Shown: positions 14,311 through 23,180, counted from the first letter of the stretch. The stretch: DNA of 27,782 nt from an uncultured Collinsella sp. (GCA_902489775.1 CABUBH010000026.1:1-27782), one strand, 5' to 3'. Numbers and translations are program-made. Notes: generated from the sequence alone by a model not told the origin.

Positions 14311-15024
14311 TTAACCACCCAGATATGCCTTGCGGACGTTGTCGTCGTGCAGGAGTTCTTGGCCGGTGCCGGTCATGGTGATCTTGCCGGTCTCGAGCAC
14401 GTAGCCGCGTGTGGCGATGGAAAGAGCCATCTGTGCGTTTTGCTCGACCAGGAGCACCGTGGTTCCGGCCTTATGCAGATCCTCGACAATTTGGAAGATC
14501 TGCTCAATCAGAATCGGTGCCAAGCCCATAGAGGGCTCATCGAGCATGAGCAGCTTAGGGTTACTCATAAGGGCGCGGCCCATAACGAGCATCTGCTGCT
14601 CGCCGCCCGAAAGGGTGCCGGCGACCTGGCGACGACGCTCCTTCAGGCGCGGGAACTGTTCGTAGACGCGCTCGAGACCCGGAGCCACCGTTGATTTGGG
14701 CTGCGTATAGGCACCCATTTCCAGGTTCTCCTCGACTGTCATCTGCAAAAACGCGCGACGGCCCTCGGGCACCTGGGCCAGGCCCTTGCCCACCAGCTTG
14801 TCGGCAGGCGTATGGGTAATGTCCTCGCCCATAAACTTGATGGAGCCGGTCTTGGAACGCAGCAGGCCCGAGACGGTCTTAAGCGTCGTGGACTTGCCGG
14901 CGCCGTTGGCACCGATCAGAGCCACGATCTCGCCCTCGTTGACGTTAAAGGAGATGTCCTTGATGGCGTGGATAGCGCCGTACCAGACGTTGATGTTGTA
15001 GACGGAAAGCATCGGCTCTGCCAT
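14311..15024 (-). CDS. livF: branched-chain amino acid ABC transporter ATPase LivF
   Basis: A 237-residue ATPase that powers uptake with LivG. It has Walker A GANGAGKST (38-46), the signature LSGGEQQ (138-144) and Walker B ending LDEPSMGLAP (161-170). The Q-loop region, GLAQVPEGRR, is typical of LivF. Its ATG follows the livG stop directly (TAAATG), so translation is coupled. It is the last gene of livK-livH-livM-livG-livF and is followed by the operon terminator. The real substrate (leucine-type amino acids, or another solute such as an amide or urea) depends on the binding proteins. Confidence 0.95.
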   Translation of the reverse strand: MAEPMLSVYNINVWYGAIHAIKDISFNVNEGEIVALIGANGAGKSTTLKTVSGLLRSKTGSIKFMGEDITHTPADKLVGKGLAQVPEGRRAFLQMTVEENLEMGAYTQPKSTVAPGLERVYEQFPRLKERRRQVAGTLSGGEQQMLVMGRALMSNPKLLMLDEPSMGLAPILIEQIFQIVEDLHKAGTTVLLVEQNAQMALSIATRGYVLETGKITMTGTGQELLHDDNVRKAYLGG

Positions 15025-15885
15025 TTAGTTCTCCCCCTTATCCTGCTTGCCCAGATATGCCTCGATAACAGCGTCGTTGTTCTGGATCTCCTCGGCCGTG
15101 CCCTTGGCGATGACCTTACCAAAGTTGAGCACGCAGATGCCCTCGCAGATGTTCATAACGAGCGACATATCATGCTCGATAAGCATGATGGCGATACCAA
15201 AGGTGTCGCGAATCTTGACGATGTTCTCCATGAGCTCCGCGGTCTCGGACGGGTTCATGCCGGCGGCAGGCTCGTCGAGCAGCAGCAGTTTGGGGTTGGT
15301 GGCAAGCGCGCGAACGATCTCCAGACGACGCTGAGCGCCGTAAGGAAGCGAGCCGGCCTGTTCATTTGCCAGGTGCTCCATGTCAAAAATGGACAGCAGC
15401 TCCATGGCGCGCTCGTGGGCGGCCTTCTCGTGCTTCCAATACGTAGGCAGGCGCAGCACGCCCTCAAAACCGGAGTAGCGCTCCTGGTTGTGCAGGCCGA
15501 CCTTGACGTTGTCCTCCACCGTCATGGTGTTGAACAGGCGAATGTTCTGGAAGGTACGGGCAATACCCATGCGGTTGACCTGGTAGACCGACTTGCCCGA
15601 AGTGTCCTCACCGTCGAGCAGGATGGTGCCGTGCGTAGGCTGGTACACCTTGGTGAGCAGGTTGAAGACCGTGGTCTTGCCAGCGCCGTTGGGGCCGATG
15701 AGACCGGCGATCTCGGTCTTGCCGATAGTCAGGCTAAAGTCGTCGACTGCCTTAAGACCACCGAACTCAATGCCCAGGTGGATGCACTCGAGCGCCGGGC
15801 GCTGACCCAGGTCGCGGTCGGGAACGATGGCGCCAGAAGGATACGGGACCATCTTGCCCTTGTTGAACTCAAACTTACTGGGCAT
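15025..15885 (-). CDS. livG: branched-chain amino acid ABC transporter ATPase LivG
   Basis: A 286-residue ATPase, the partner of LivF. It has Walker A GPNGAGKTT (64-72), the LivG-type signature YGAQRRLEIVRAL and Walker B LLLLDEPAAGMNPSE, followed by the IEHDMSLVMNICE switch region. About 30 residues precede the usual LivG start, giving a slightly long N-terminus. The frame is open to 15912, but GGAGG 9 bases before the ATG at 15885 fixes the start. The first 11 bases overlap the end of livM. Confidence 0.95.
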   Translation of the reverse strand: MPSKFEFNKGKMVPYPSGAIVPDRDLGQRPALECIHLGIEFGGLKAVDDFSLTIGKTEIAGLIGPNGAGKTTVFNLLTKVYQPTHGTILLDGEDTSGKSVYQVNRMGIARTFQNIRLFNTMTVEDNVKVGLHNQERYSGFEGVLRLPTYWKHEKAAHERAMELLSIFDMEHLANEQAGSLPYGAQRRLEIVRALATNPKLLLLDEPAAGMNPSETAELMENIVKIRDTFGIAIMLIEHDMSLVMNICEGICVLNFGKVIAKGTAEEIQNNDAVIEAYLGKQDKGEN

Positions 15886-16954
15886 CGGCTGCCACCTCCT
15901 TCTTGGAAGCAAGGCGGTCCTTAATGCGTGCGAAGAACGCCTTGAGCTGCGGGTTGTTGGTAAAGATCATGACCAGGATCAGCACGATGGCGTAGATGAG
16001 CATGCGATAGTCCGAGAACTGACGGAGCAGCTCGGGAAGCACCGTGAGCAACGCCGCGGCGATGACGGAGCCGCGCATATTGCCCAGACCACCCAGAACC
16101 ACGAACACCAGGATGAGGATGGACGTGTTGAAGTCGAACTTGGTGGCGGAGAGCTGCGAGAAGTTACCGCCGAAGAGAGCTCCGGCAGCACCGGCGAGGG
16201 CAGCGGAAACCACGAAGGCGATCATGCGGTACTCGGTGACGGAGATGCCTACGGACTCGGCTGCAATCTTGTTATCGCGCACGGCCATAATGGCACGGCC
16301 GGTACGGCTGCGAACCAGGTTGAGTACAATCACGAGCGCGACCATAACCAAGATGGCGCCGGCGAGGAAGGTCGAGTACGTCGACACGCCCGAGGCGCCC
16401 TGGGCGCCCTTGATGATGGCGGTGCCGTCCTCGAGCAGGTGCAGGTCGTCGATCGTAGAGTTGCCCGTGATGTTAAAGATCACGTGCAGGCCGCGGGAGT
16501 CGACACCCACGATAAGGCAAGTGACAATCTCTTTGATGATCTCGCCAAAAGCCAGGGTCACGATGGCCAGATAGTCGCCGCTCAGGCGCAGGACCGGGAT
16601 GCCAATCAAGAAGCCCAAGACGGCAGCGGCGATAGCGCCGACCACGATGCTGATGATCAGGCGCACCGGATCGGAGGGAACGGCGCTCTCGAGGGCGACC
16701 GCGGTGACGATGCCCGTATAGGCGCCGACGCTCATAAAGCCCGCGTGGCCCAGCGACAGGTCGCCCGCGATGCCGACGACGAGGTTGAGGGAGATGGCCA
16801 TGACGATATAGGCCGTGATGGGAACCAGCTGACCGGCGATCATGCGCGGAATCATGTGGTTCGACTGCATAAAGAACACGACGGCGAAGGCCACGATGCA
16901 CATGGCGTACGTGACAAAGTCGTGACGCGTCTGCTTGTCTTTAAGAAACTTCAT
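15875..16954 (-). CDS. livM: branched-chain amino acid ABC transporter permease LivM
   Basis: A membrane permease of 359 residues with about nine hydrophobic helices. It carries the LivM landmarks AISLNLVVGIAGDLSLGHAGF in the N-terminal half and the cytoplasmic loop GRAIMAVRDNKIAAESVGI (EAA-type coupling loop). With LivH it forms the membrane channel. An in-frame GTG lies at 16963, but GGTGA 5 bases before the ATG at 16954 favours the latter. It sits 9 bases after the livH stop and overlaps livG by 11 bases. Confidence 0.94.
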   Translation of the reverse strand: MKFLKDKQTRHDFVTYAMCIVAFAVVFFMQSNHMIPRMIAGQLVPITAYIVMAISLNLVVGIAGDLSLGHAGFMSVGAYTGIVTAVALESAVPSDPVRLIISIVVGAIAAAVLGFLIGIPVLRLSGDYLAIVTLAFGEIIKEIVTCLIVGVDSRGLHVIFNITGNSTIDDLHLLEDGTAIIKGAQGASGVSTYSTFLAGAILVMVALVIVLNLVRSRTGRAIMAVRDNKIAAESVGISVTEYRMIAFVVSAALAGAAGALFGGNFSQLSATKFDFNTSILILVFVVLGGLGNMRGSVIAAALLTVLPELLRQFSDYRMLIYAIVLILVMIFTNNPQLKAFFARIKDRLASKKEVAADAQ

Positions 16955-16963
16955 AACGCTCAC

Positions 16964-17845
16964 CTACACCTTCTCGGGGACGTACTTGCCCAAGAGGCCG
17001 GCAGGCTTGACGAGCAGGACGATGATCAAAACACCAAAGACGATGGAGTTGGCAAGGCTCGTGGAAATGTAAGCCTGTGCCATCGCCTCGATGATGCCGA
17101 TGAGAATGCCGCCGACAAAGGCGCCGGGGATGGAGCCGATGCCACCGAAGACGGCGGCGTCGAAGGCCTTGATGCCAGGCATGGCGCCTGTCGTAGGCTG
17201 CAGCACCGGCGAGTAGGAGCACAGCAGCACGCCGGCGATGGCGGCAAGGGCAGAGCCGATGGCAAACGTCATCGAGATGGTGCGGTTGACGTTGATGCCC
17301 ATGAGCTGAGCGGCGGCCTTGTCCTCGGACACGGCGCGCATGGCTTTGCCCATCTTGGTCTTACCTGTAAAGAACATCAGGCCGGCCATGATAACCAGGC
17401 AGGCGACGATGGTGACGAGCGAGACGGCGCTTACGTTGAACTTGGCCAAGAACTCCGGCACCTGGAAGGTGACGAGCGAAGTGAAGTTCTTGGGCGTGGC
17501 GCCCCACAGAAGCTGCGCGGCGTTCTGCAGGAAGTAAGACACGCCGATGGCCGTGATCAGAACGGCCAGCGGGCCCGCCTGACGCAGCGGCTTGTATGCC
17601 AGACCCTCGATGAGAACACCGAGAACGGTACAGACCACACAAGAGAGAATTACAGATGCCCAGCCCGGGAGGCCGAGATACGACGTGGCGCAGAACGAGA
17701 CATAGGCACCGACCATGATAACGTCGCCGTGAGCGAAGTTCAGCATCTTGGCGATGCCATAGACCATGGTGTAGCCCAACGCGATGATGGCGTAGACGCT
17801 GCCCATGGACAGGCCGTTGACCAGGTATTGGATAAAGACCGTCAT
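16964..17845 (-). CDS. livH: branched-chain amino acid ABC transporter permease LivH
   Basis: A membrane permease of 293 residues, the normal length for LivH, with about eight hydrophobic helices. The start is typical (IQYLVNGLSMGSVYAIIALG), followed by GIAKMLNFAHGDVIMVGAY and the coupling loop GKAMRAVSEDKAAAQLMGI. The frame is open to 17938, but GGGGG 9 bases before the ATG at 17845 fixes the start. A 139-base gap with two hairpins separates it from livK, a layout often seen where the binding protein is made in excess over the permeases. Confidence 0.95.
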   Translation of the reverse strand: MTVFIQYLVNGLSMGSVYAIIALGYTMVYGIAKMLNFAHGDVIMVGAYVSFCATSYLGLPGWASVILSCVVCTVLGVLIEGLAYKPLRQAGPLAVLITAIGVSYFLQNAAQLLWGATPKNFTSLVTFQVPEFLAKFNVSAVSLVTIVACLVIMAGLMFFTGKTKMGKAMRAVSEDKAAAQLMGINVNRTISMTFAIGSALAAIAGVLLCSYSPVLQPTTGAMPGIKAFDAAVFGGIGSIPGAFVGGILIGIIEAMAQAYISTSLANSIVFGVLIIVLLVKPAGLLGKYVPEKV

Positions 17846-17891
17846 GTTCCACATCCCCCTTTCGAATAGGTTTCCAGTTAATGTATGAAAC

Positions 17892-17952
17892 AGGGACGTT
17901 ACACTGTCCCTAGATACCAAGCAAGCAGGGAAGGCCAAAACCTCCCCTGCTT
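17892..17952 (-). terminator. two hairpins between livK and livH
   Basis: The first inverted repeat on the minus strand pairs AAGCAGGGGAGG with CCTTCCCTGCTT (17952-17923, one mismatch). The second pairs AGGGAC with GTCCCT (17911-17892). Neither has a long T-run, so they may be partial terminators or stabilise the livK messenger 3' end, lowering expression of the downstream transporter genes. Confidence 0.5.
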
Positions 17953-17984
17953 GGGATCAAAACCGCTCTATGTAAGGCGGCTTA

Positions 17985-19172
17985 TTAGGCCTGTACGTAC
18001 TTGCCGTCGGTGATGACGTACGCCGTGGGCTCCTTCTGGACCTGGCCCTTATCGTTCCAGGTGAGCTTGCCGGTCAGACCGTCAACGGTAATCTTGAGCA
18101 TAGCCTTAGGCAGCTTCTCGGCGACCTCGGTCGGGTCGGCGTCGACACCAAGACCGGCCTCCTCGAGGGCCTCGGCCACCGCGTGCACGCCGTCGTAAGC
18201 GTCGGCGGCAAACTGGTCCGGAGTCTCGCCATACTTATCCTTGTAAGCGTTGACGAAGTCGGCGTTCTTCTCATCGTCGGCGGAGAACGGGGTCATGAGC
18301 AGCAGACCCTCGGCAAGAGAGGTGTCGAAGCCCTCAACGCCCAGGATGCCGTCCATGCCGTCGCAGCCCATCATCTTGACGTCGTAGCCCATGTCCTTGG
18401 CGTTCTTGAGCAGGACGGACGCCGGCGTGTAGTAGATCGGCGCAAAGATCATGGTAGCGCCGGCCTGCTTGGCCTTGGTGAGCTGGTTGGTAAAGCTCGT
18501 GGCGGAGTCGTCCTTAAAGGTCTCCTCGTCAACAATCTCGAGCTTGGATTTAGCGGCCTGAACCTTAAAGGAATCTGCGATGCCCGAAGAATAGGCGTCG
18601 CCGGAGTTATAGAACAGCACGAACTTCTCGTCCGCATACTTCTGCGCCAGGAACTTGGCAGCGTTGACGCCCTGGTTGGGATCGGTAAAGCAAACCTGGA
18701 AGACGCAATCCTTGCCCTTGGTGACGTCCTCGGAGGACGCGGACGGAGTGATCATGAACGTCTCGGGGTCGTTACCGCACTCGGCGGCAACGGCAACCGA
18801 CGCACCCGTGGTGGTCGGGCCGACGAGGGCCTGCATGCCCCAGTCGAGCAGGGTGTTAAAGGCGTTGACGGCCTTCTCGCCGTCGGCCTGGTCATCCTCG
18901 GCCTTGCTGGCAAGCGGCAGCTCCTTGGTCGAGAAATCCTTGCAGCCAAGCTCGACACCCTGGGTAACGGACTTGCCGTAGGACGCGTTGGCGCCGGTCA
19001 GCGGGCCGATGGTGCCGATCTTAAACGAAGCGTCGCCCGAAGCGGAACCGCTGTCGCCGCCGTTGGAGGAGCAGCCAGCTAGAATAGACATCGCCCCCAG
19101 ACCTGCTGCGCTCGCGATAACGCTCCTGCGATTCATAACAGGGTTCAATGACTTACCGGTGAGGCTCGACAT
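17985..19172 (-). CDS. livK: branched-chain amino acid ABC transporter substrate-binding lipoprotein
   Basis: A 395-residue lipid-anchored binding protein (Leu/Ile/Val-binding type, periplasmic-binding fold I). The N-terminus has a twin arginine (NRRSVIASAAGLGAM) and a lipobox LAGC with Cys34, then a Ser/Gly linker, so it is probably Tat-exported and lipidated. The mature domain starts FKIGTIGPLTGANASYGKS, the family signature. AGGAG 7 bases before the ATG supports the start at 19172. It is the first gene of the livKHMGF unit and is closely related to the paralogue at 19444-20610. Confidence 0.93.
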   Translation of the reverse strand: MSSLTGKSLNPVMNRRSVIASAAGLGAMSILAGCSSNGGDSGSASGDASFKIGTIGPLTGANASYGKSVTQGVELGCKDFSTKELPLASKAEDDQADGEKAVNAFNTLLDWGMQALVGPTTTGASVAVAAECGNDPETFMITPSASSEDVTKGKDCVFQVCFTDPNQGVNAAKFLAQKYADEKFVLFYNSGDAYSSGIADSFKVQAAKSKLEIVDEETFKDDSATSFTNQLTKAKQAGATMIFAPIYYTPASVLLKNAKDMGYDVKMMGCDGMDGILGVEGFDTSLAEGLLLMTPFSADDEKNADFVNAYKDKYGETPDQFAADAYDGVHAVAEALEEAGLGVDADPTEVAEKLPKAMLKITVDGLTGKLTWNDKGQVQKEPTAYVITDGKYVQA

Positions 19173-19443
19173 GCGGCTCTCCTCTCAAATCTCGTCGGGT
19201 TTCGGTTACCCAACAGGCCATCCTTCGCCGTATTCGGCGTTCGCAAAATAGTAGACGCTTTAGTTGAGAAAAGTGGCGATTATTTCAACTTTTCTTTTGT
19301 TTTGTCCGTTTATCCATAATTATGCGTATTTCTATTGGTTTATGCAGTTTAGCCACTTTATTGTGTGAAAGTAATGTTTCCATTCTGTTACAAGCGTCCC
19401 TGCCCTGATTAAAACAGCCTCACCGGTAGCGCTTTATGCGCAC
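19173..19443 (-). promoter_or_regulatory. AT-rich regulatory gap upstream of livK
   Basis: This 271-base AT-rich stretch between the two livK genes probably holds the promoter for livKHMGF. Candidate -10 boxes on the minus strand are TACTAT near 19250 and CATAAT near 19320, but neither has a convincing -35. An inverted repeat GAAAAGT/ACTTTTC (19268-19274 and 19288-19294) could be an operator. I see no clear terminator for the upstream livK paralogue, so read-through is possible. Confidence 0.35.
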
Positions 19444-20610
19444 TTAGGCGGCGATGTACTTGCCGTCCTGGATCACATAGGCTGTAGCGGGCTTCTCGAC
19501 TTGGCCCTCGTCGTTCCACGTGAGCTCGCCCGTCAGGCCCTCGATCTTGATCTTGCGCATGGCCTTGGCAAGATCGCCGGCAATGTCGGCGCCGTCGGCC
19601 GTGATGTCGATGTCTGCCTTATCGATAGCCTCGACAATCGCATGGACGCAGTCATAGGCATCGGCGGCAAACTGGTTGGGCGTCTCGTCGTAGGCGTCCT
19701 TATATGCCTTGACGAAGTCGGCGTTCTTCTCATCGTCGGCAGAGAACGGGGTCATGAGCAGCACGCCCTCGGCAAGAGAGGTGTCGAAGCCCTCAACGGA
19801 GAGCAGGCCGTCCATGCCGTCGGTGCCCATGAGGGTCATGTCGTAGCCCATGTCCTTGGCGTTCTTGAGCAAAACGGACGCCGGCGTGTAATAGATCGGG
19901 GCAAAGATAAGCGTGGCGCCGGCCTCCTTGGCCTTGGTGAGCTGGTTGGTAAAGCTCGTGGAGGAGTCGTCCTTAAAGGTCTCGGTATCGACGATATCAA
20001 GTTTGGACTCCTTGGCCTGCTCGGCAAAGGCATCGGCAACACCCGAGCTGTACGTATCGCCGGAGTTGTAAAACAGGGCGATCTTGGCGTCTGCATACTT
20101 CTCGGCCAAAAACTTGGCAGCACTCGCGCCCATGGTGGGGTCGGTAAAGCAAACCTGGAAAACCGTGGTCTTGTCCTTGGTGACGTCGAGGGACGAAGCA
20201 GAGGGCGTGACCATGAGCATATCGTCGGCGATCTCGCCCGAGACAGCGACGGCGGCACCAGTCGTGACGGGGCCGACGAGCGCCTGCATGCCCCAGTCGC
20301 ACAGGGTATTGAAGGCGTTGATAGCCTTCTCGCCGTCGGCGACGTCATCCTCGGACTTAAGCGAGAGTTTGAGGTCCTTGGTCGAGAAATCCTTGGCGGC
20401 AAGCTTGGCACCCTTCTCGGCCGAAACGCCATAGGTTGCCGCGGCGCCGGTCAGAGGGCCGATGACACCGATCTTGAAGGTCTTGCCGTCATCGGCGGAG
20501 CCGCCGTCCGAGCCGCCCGACGAGCAACCAGCGAGTGCTGCGGTGCTGCCGAGCGCCGCAGCGCCGGCGAGAAAGTTCCTACGGCTGAGCGTGCTGTTGA
20601 TGTTGAACAT
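19444..20610 (-). CDS. livK: second LivK-type substrate-binding lipoprotein
   Basis: A 388-residue paralogue of the preceding binding protein, with the same plan. It has a clear twin-arginine motif SRRNFLAG (9-16), lipobox LAGC with Cys29, and the mature domain FKIGVIGPLTGAAATYGVS. Long blocks are identical between the two proteins, for example LLMTPFSADDEKNADFV, while surface regions differ. This suggests duplication followed by divergence of ligand range or regulation, both serving the same permease. A GGGGG ribosome-binding site precedes the ATG at 20610. It is transcribed divergently from hom. Confidence 0.92.
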   Translation of the reverse strand: MFNINSTLSRRNFLAGAAALGSTAALAGCSSGGSDGGSADDGKTFKIGVIGPLTGAAATYGVSAEKGAKLAAKDFSTKDLKLSLKSEDDVADGEKAINAFNTLCDWGMQALVGPVTTGAAVAVSGEIADDMLMVTPSASSLDVTKDKTTVFQVCFTDPTMGASAAKFLAEKYADAKIALFYNSGDTYSSGVADAFAEQAKESKLDIVDTETFKDDSSTSFTNQLTKAKEAGATLIFAPIYYTPASVLLKNAKDMGYDMTLMGTDGMDGLLSVEGFDTSLAEGVLLMTPFSADDEKNADFVKAYKDAYDETPNQFAADAYDCVHAIVEAIDKADIDITADGADIAGDLAKAMRKIKIEGLTGELTWNDEGQVEKPATAYVIQDGKYIAA

Positions 20611-20769
20611 GGTGTCCCCCTTTTTCGCTGGCCGCGATGCGGCCGTCTTGCGGTACAGGGCAAACCTTATGGCGCAAACGTTGACAGTTTGTTACGGAGT
20701 TCCGTTTGTAGCGAGCATGTTTCCAATGTTTCCGCAGCGTTTCGGGGGTGCCGTTTTGTGCGACTCCTG

Positions 20770-20814
20770 TTGCCTGGCGAGCACGCGCCCTCGGTTCACG
20801 CTAGAATGCACTCA
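20770..20814 (+). promoter_or_regulatory. candidate hom promoter
   Basis: TAGAAT (20802-20807) is a good -10 match about 55 bases before the hom start, but I find no good -35 at the usual distance. Further upstream a perfect TTGACA (about 20684) is followed by only a poor -10 box. An ACGGA-GT-TCCGT inverted repeat near 20694-20705 could be an operator shared with livK. Confidence 0.35.
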
Positions 20815-20861
20815 ACCTTTAAGCGGTTAATCCATCCATAAGATGCACGAAGGAGCTATCT

Positions 20862-22205
20862 ATGAGCGAACCCCTGCGCACCGTGAACGTCGGCCTCATC
20901 GGTCTGGGAACCGTCGGCGGCGGCGTGGCCCGCCTGATTAAGAGCCACCACGATGAGTACCTGGCCGCCTACGGCATCGACCTTAAGCTGACCCGCGCCT
21001 GTGCGCTTGCCTGGGAGCAGGCTGAAGCAGCCGGTATTGAGCGCGAGGCCTTTACGAGTGACTGGCATGATGTCGTCACCGACCCAGCCGTCGATATCGT
21101 CGTCGAGCTCATCGGAGGCGAGCACCCCGCGACCGAGATCTTCACCACCGCCTTCGAGAACGGCAAGCACGTCGTCTCTGCCAACAAGGCCCTGCTGGGC
21201 CGTCATGTCGAAACGCTCGCCGAGAAGGCGCGTGAGTGCGGCGTGCAGATTAAGTGCGAGGCCAGCTGCGGTGGCGGCATCCCCATCGTCAGCACACTCG
21301 AGCACGACCTGGTGGGTAACAAGATCCTGACCATCGCCGGCATCCTCAACGGCACCACCAACTATATCCTGTCGCGTATGGACGCCGAAGGCGCCGATTA
21401 CGCCGATGTGCTCGCCGATGCCCAGGCCAAGGGCTATGCCGAGGCCGATCCGTCCGCCGACGTCGACGGCTTCGATGCCGCCAGCAAGACGGCCATCCTC
21501 GCCTCCATCGGCTTTGGCACCCGCGTGACCACCGACGACGTCTACCAGCAAGGCATCCGCACCATCGGCGCCGAGGACATCGCCCAGGCCCGCGAGCTTG
21601 GCTACACCATTAAGCTGCTGGGCATCGCCCGCAACACCGATGCCGGCGTCGACGTCCGCGTGCACCCCACGCTGATCCCTGCCGACCACATGCTCGCTAA
21701 GGTCAACGGCGCCATGAACGCCGTTTACGTGGTGGGCGACGCTGTGGGCGAGACCATGTTCTACGGTGCCGGCGCAGGCTCCTTCCCCACCGCGAGCGCC
21801 GTCGTGGGCGATATCCTGTCGCTGTCCGAGCAGATCAGCCGCGGCGTTGCACCGCTGCCCGAGATCGAGCCCTACGGCCACAACCTCGCCTTTAAGCCCA
21901 TGGACGAGCTCCAGACCAAGTACTATGTGCGCCTGAAGGTCGCCGACCGCGTGGGCGCCCTGTCCGAGACGGTCGATATCTTTGCCAAGCACAACATCTC
22001 GATCTCGCTCATCAATCAGGTCGAGGATGGCAAGTCGGGCGTCACCGACACCTGCTCGGTCATCTTCCTAACGCACCGCGCGCTCGAGAAGGACGTCCAA
22101 GCTGCCGCCGCCGAGCTTGCAGGCGTCGACTGCGTGGCCGAGGTCGCCAACGTCCTGCGCATTGAGGACGTCGAGGCCTGGACCGAAGGCGTTATGGCCA
22201 ACTAG
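20862..22205 (+). CDS. hom: homoserine dehydrogenase
   Basis: A 447-residue enzyme that reduces aspartate semialdehyde to homoserine, the branch point towards threonine and methionine. The Rossmann motif GLIGLGTVGGGVA is at the N-terminus. SANKALL, the catalytic-domain block CEASCGGGIPIV with ILNGTTNYIL, and DGFDAASKTAIL follow. The C-terminal 95 residues form an ACT domain (YYVRLKVADRVGALSETVDIF), which normally gives feedback control by threonine or a related amino acid. It is the monofunctional form, without aspartokinase. AAGGAG 7 bases before the ATG supports the start. It is followed by its own terminator. Confidence 0.97.
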   Translation: MSEPLRTVNVGLIGLGTVGGGVARLIKSHHDEYLAAYGIDLKLTRACALAWEQAEAAGIEREAFTSDWHDVVTDPAVDIVVELIGGEHPATEIFTTAFENGKHVVSANKALLGRHVETLAEKARECGVQIKCEASCGGGIPIVSTLEHDLVGNKILTIAGILNGTTNYILSRMDAEGADYADVLADAQAKGYAEADPSADVDGFDAASKTAILASIGFGTRVTTDDVYQQGIRTIGAEDIAQARELGYTIKLLGIARNTDAGVDVRVHPTLIPADHMLAKVNGAMNAVYVVGDAVGETMFYGAGAGSFPTASAVVGDILSLSEQISRGVAPLPEIEPYGHNLAFKPMDELQTKYYVRLKVADRVGALSETVDIFAKHNISISLINQVEDGKSGVTDTCSVIFLTHRALEKDVQAAAAELAGVDCVAEVANVLRIEDVEAWTEGVMAN

Positions 22206-22237
22206 TTCGGTCTTCGGTATACGACATATATGTTGAG

Positions 22238-22272
22238 GGGCTCCCGTCCGGTCTTGGACGGGAGCCCTTTTT
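22238..22272 (+). terminator. terminator of hom
   Basis: A perfect 12-bp stem (GGGCTCCCGTCC with GGACGGGAGCCC) and a 6-base loop, followed by TTTTT. It starts 33 bases after the hom stop codon. Confidence 0.95.
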
Positions 22273-22328
22273 GTTTGCGAGCTGGGGGCGCATTGGCGTG
22301 GCTTACGTTTGAACAACTTGACCGCTCA

Positions 22329-22359
22329 TTGACAACCGGGGGTACCGTTCACCGATAAG
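22329..22359 (+). promoter_or_regulatory. candidate promoter of the dehydrogenase gene
   Basis: A perfect TTGACA (22329-22334) is followed after 19 bases by GATAAG (22354-22359). The spacing is longer than ideal, so the call is tentative. It lies between the hom terminator and the dehydrogenase ribosome-binding site. Confidence 0.3.
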
Positions 22360-22430
22360 CGGACGTGCTCGTTTTGGGTCGCCACTATGCTGTGCTGCGT
22401 ATGTCCACACCCCCGAAGAATGGAGGCACC

Positions 22431-23180
22431 ATGTTGCTCGAGGGTAAGAAAGCAATCATCACCGGAGGCACGCGCGGTATCGGCTACGCCATCGCCTGCC
22501 GTTTTATTGAGGAAGGCGCCGCCGTCACGGTCTTTGGCTCTCGCCAGGAGACCGCCGATGCCGCCGTCGAGAAGCTGACCGCAGCCTATCCCGAGGCCAA
22601 GGTCTGGGGCCGTTCCTGCGATCTCACCTCGCTCGAGGCCGTAACCGAGGCCTTTACCCAGGCAGCAGCCGACATGGGCGGCCTGGACACGGTCGTCAAC
22701 AATGCCGGCATCTCCCAGCGCTCGCCGCTTCTGGAGTACACGGCCGAAGAGTTCGCCAAGGTCATGGACCTCAACGTCGTCGCCGTCTTTAACGGCCACC
22801 AGGCCGCTGCCAAGATTATGACCGAGGCAGGCCATGGCGGCACCATCACCACCACGAGCTCAATGGTCGCCAAGTACGGTCAGCCCTCCGGCGTCGGCTA
22901 TCCCACGTCTAAGTTCGCCGTCAACGGTATGGTCCAGTCGCTCTCGCGTGAGCTCGCCCCCATGGGCATTCGCGTCAACGCCGTCGCCCCCGGCGTGACC
23001 AAGACCGATATGGTCGCCAACCTGCCCGAAGAGGTCATCAAGCCCATCATCGCCACCATTCCGCTCGGCCGCATGGGCGAGCCCGAGGACGTCGCCAACG
23101 CCTTCGTCTACCTGGCGAGCGACATGTCCTCCTACGTCACGGGCGCCATCCTCCCCGTCGACGGCGCCGCCCGCTCCTAA
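22431..23180 (+). CDS. short-chain dehydrogenase, BaiA-like
   Basis: A 249-residue classical short-chain dehydrogenase/reductase. The cofactor motif TGGTRGIG is at 11-18, NNAG follows in the middle, and the catalytic Ser (TTSSM) and YPTSK are in place. It ends GAILPVDGAARS. Length and many stretches (AIITGGTRGIG, DLTS, MDLNVVAVFNG, SGVGYP, VAPGV) resemble the bile-acid 3-alpha-hydroxysteroid dehydrogenase BaiA as I recall it, though FabG-type reductases are the main alternative. After the second strand the sequence is VFGSRQ. The Arg there, in place of the acidic residue of NAD-specific BaiA, points to NADP. GGAGG 4 bases before the ATG fixes the start at 22431; the open frame reaches 22365. 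It is a single gene with its own terminator. Confidence 0.85.
   Translation: MLLEGKKAIITGGTRGIGYAIACRFIEEGAAVTVFGSRQETADAAVEKLTAAYPEAKVWGRSCDLTSLEAVTEAFTQAAADMGGLDTVVNNAGISQRSPLLEYTAEEFAKVMDLNVVAVFNGHQAAAKIMTEAGHGGTITTTSSMVAKYGQPSGVGYPTSKFAVNGMVQSLSRELAPMGIRVNAVAPGVTKTDMVANLPEEVIKPIIATIPLGRMGEPEDVANAFVYLASDMSSYVTGAILPVDGAARS

Noticed and set aside
15827..17869. A 680-residue open frame on the plus strand opposite livG, livM and livH
   Set aside because: It is rich in His, Asp, Gly and Glu repeats with no domain, and is antisense to clearly recognised transporter genes. It arises from codon bias of the opposite strand.
17892..17911. A copy of the AGGGACTG palindrome family of 14196-14264
   Set aside because: Only six bases per arm match, too few to assign it to the same repeat.
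22431..23180. 7-beta-hydroxysteroid dehydrogenase as known from Collinsella aerofaciens
   Set aside because: The sequence, including its N-terminus and cofactor motif, does not resemble that enzyme as I remember it; BaiA or FabG types fit better.
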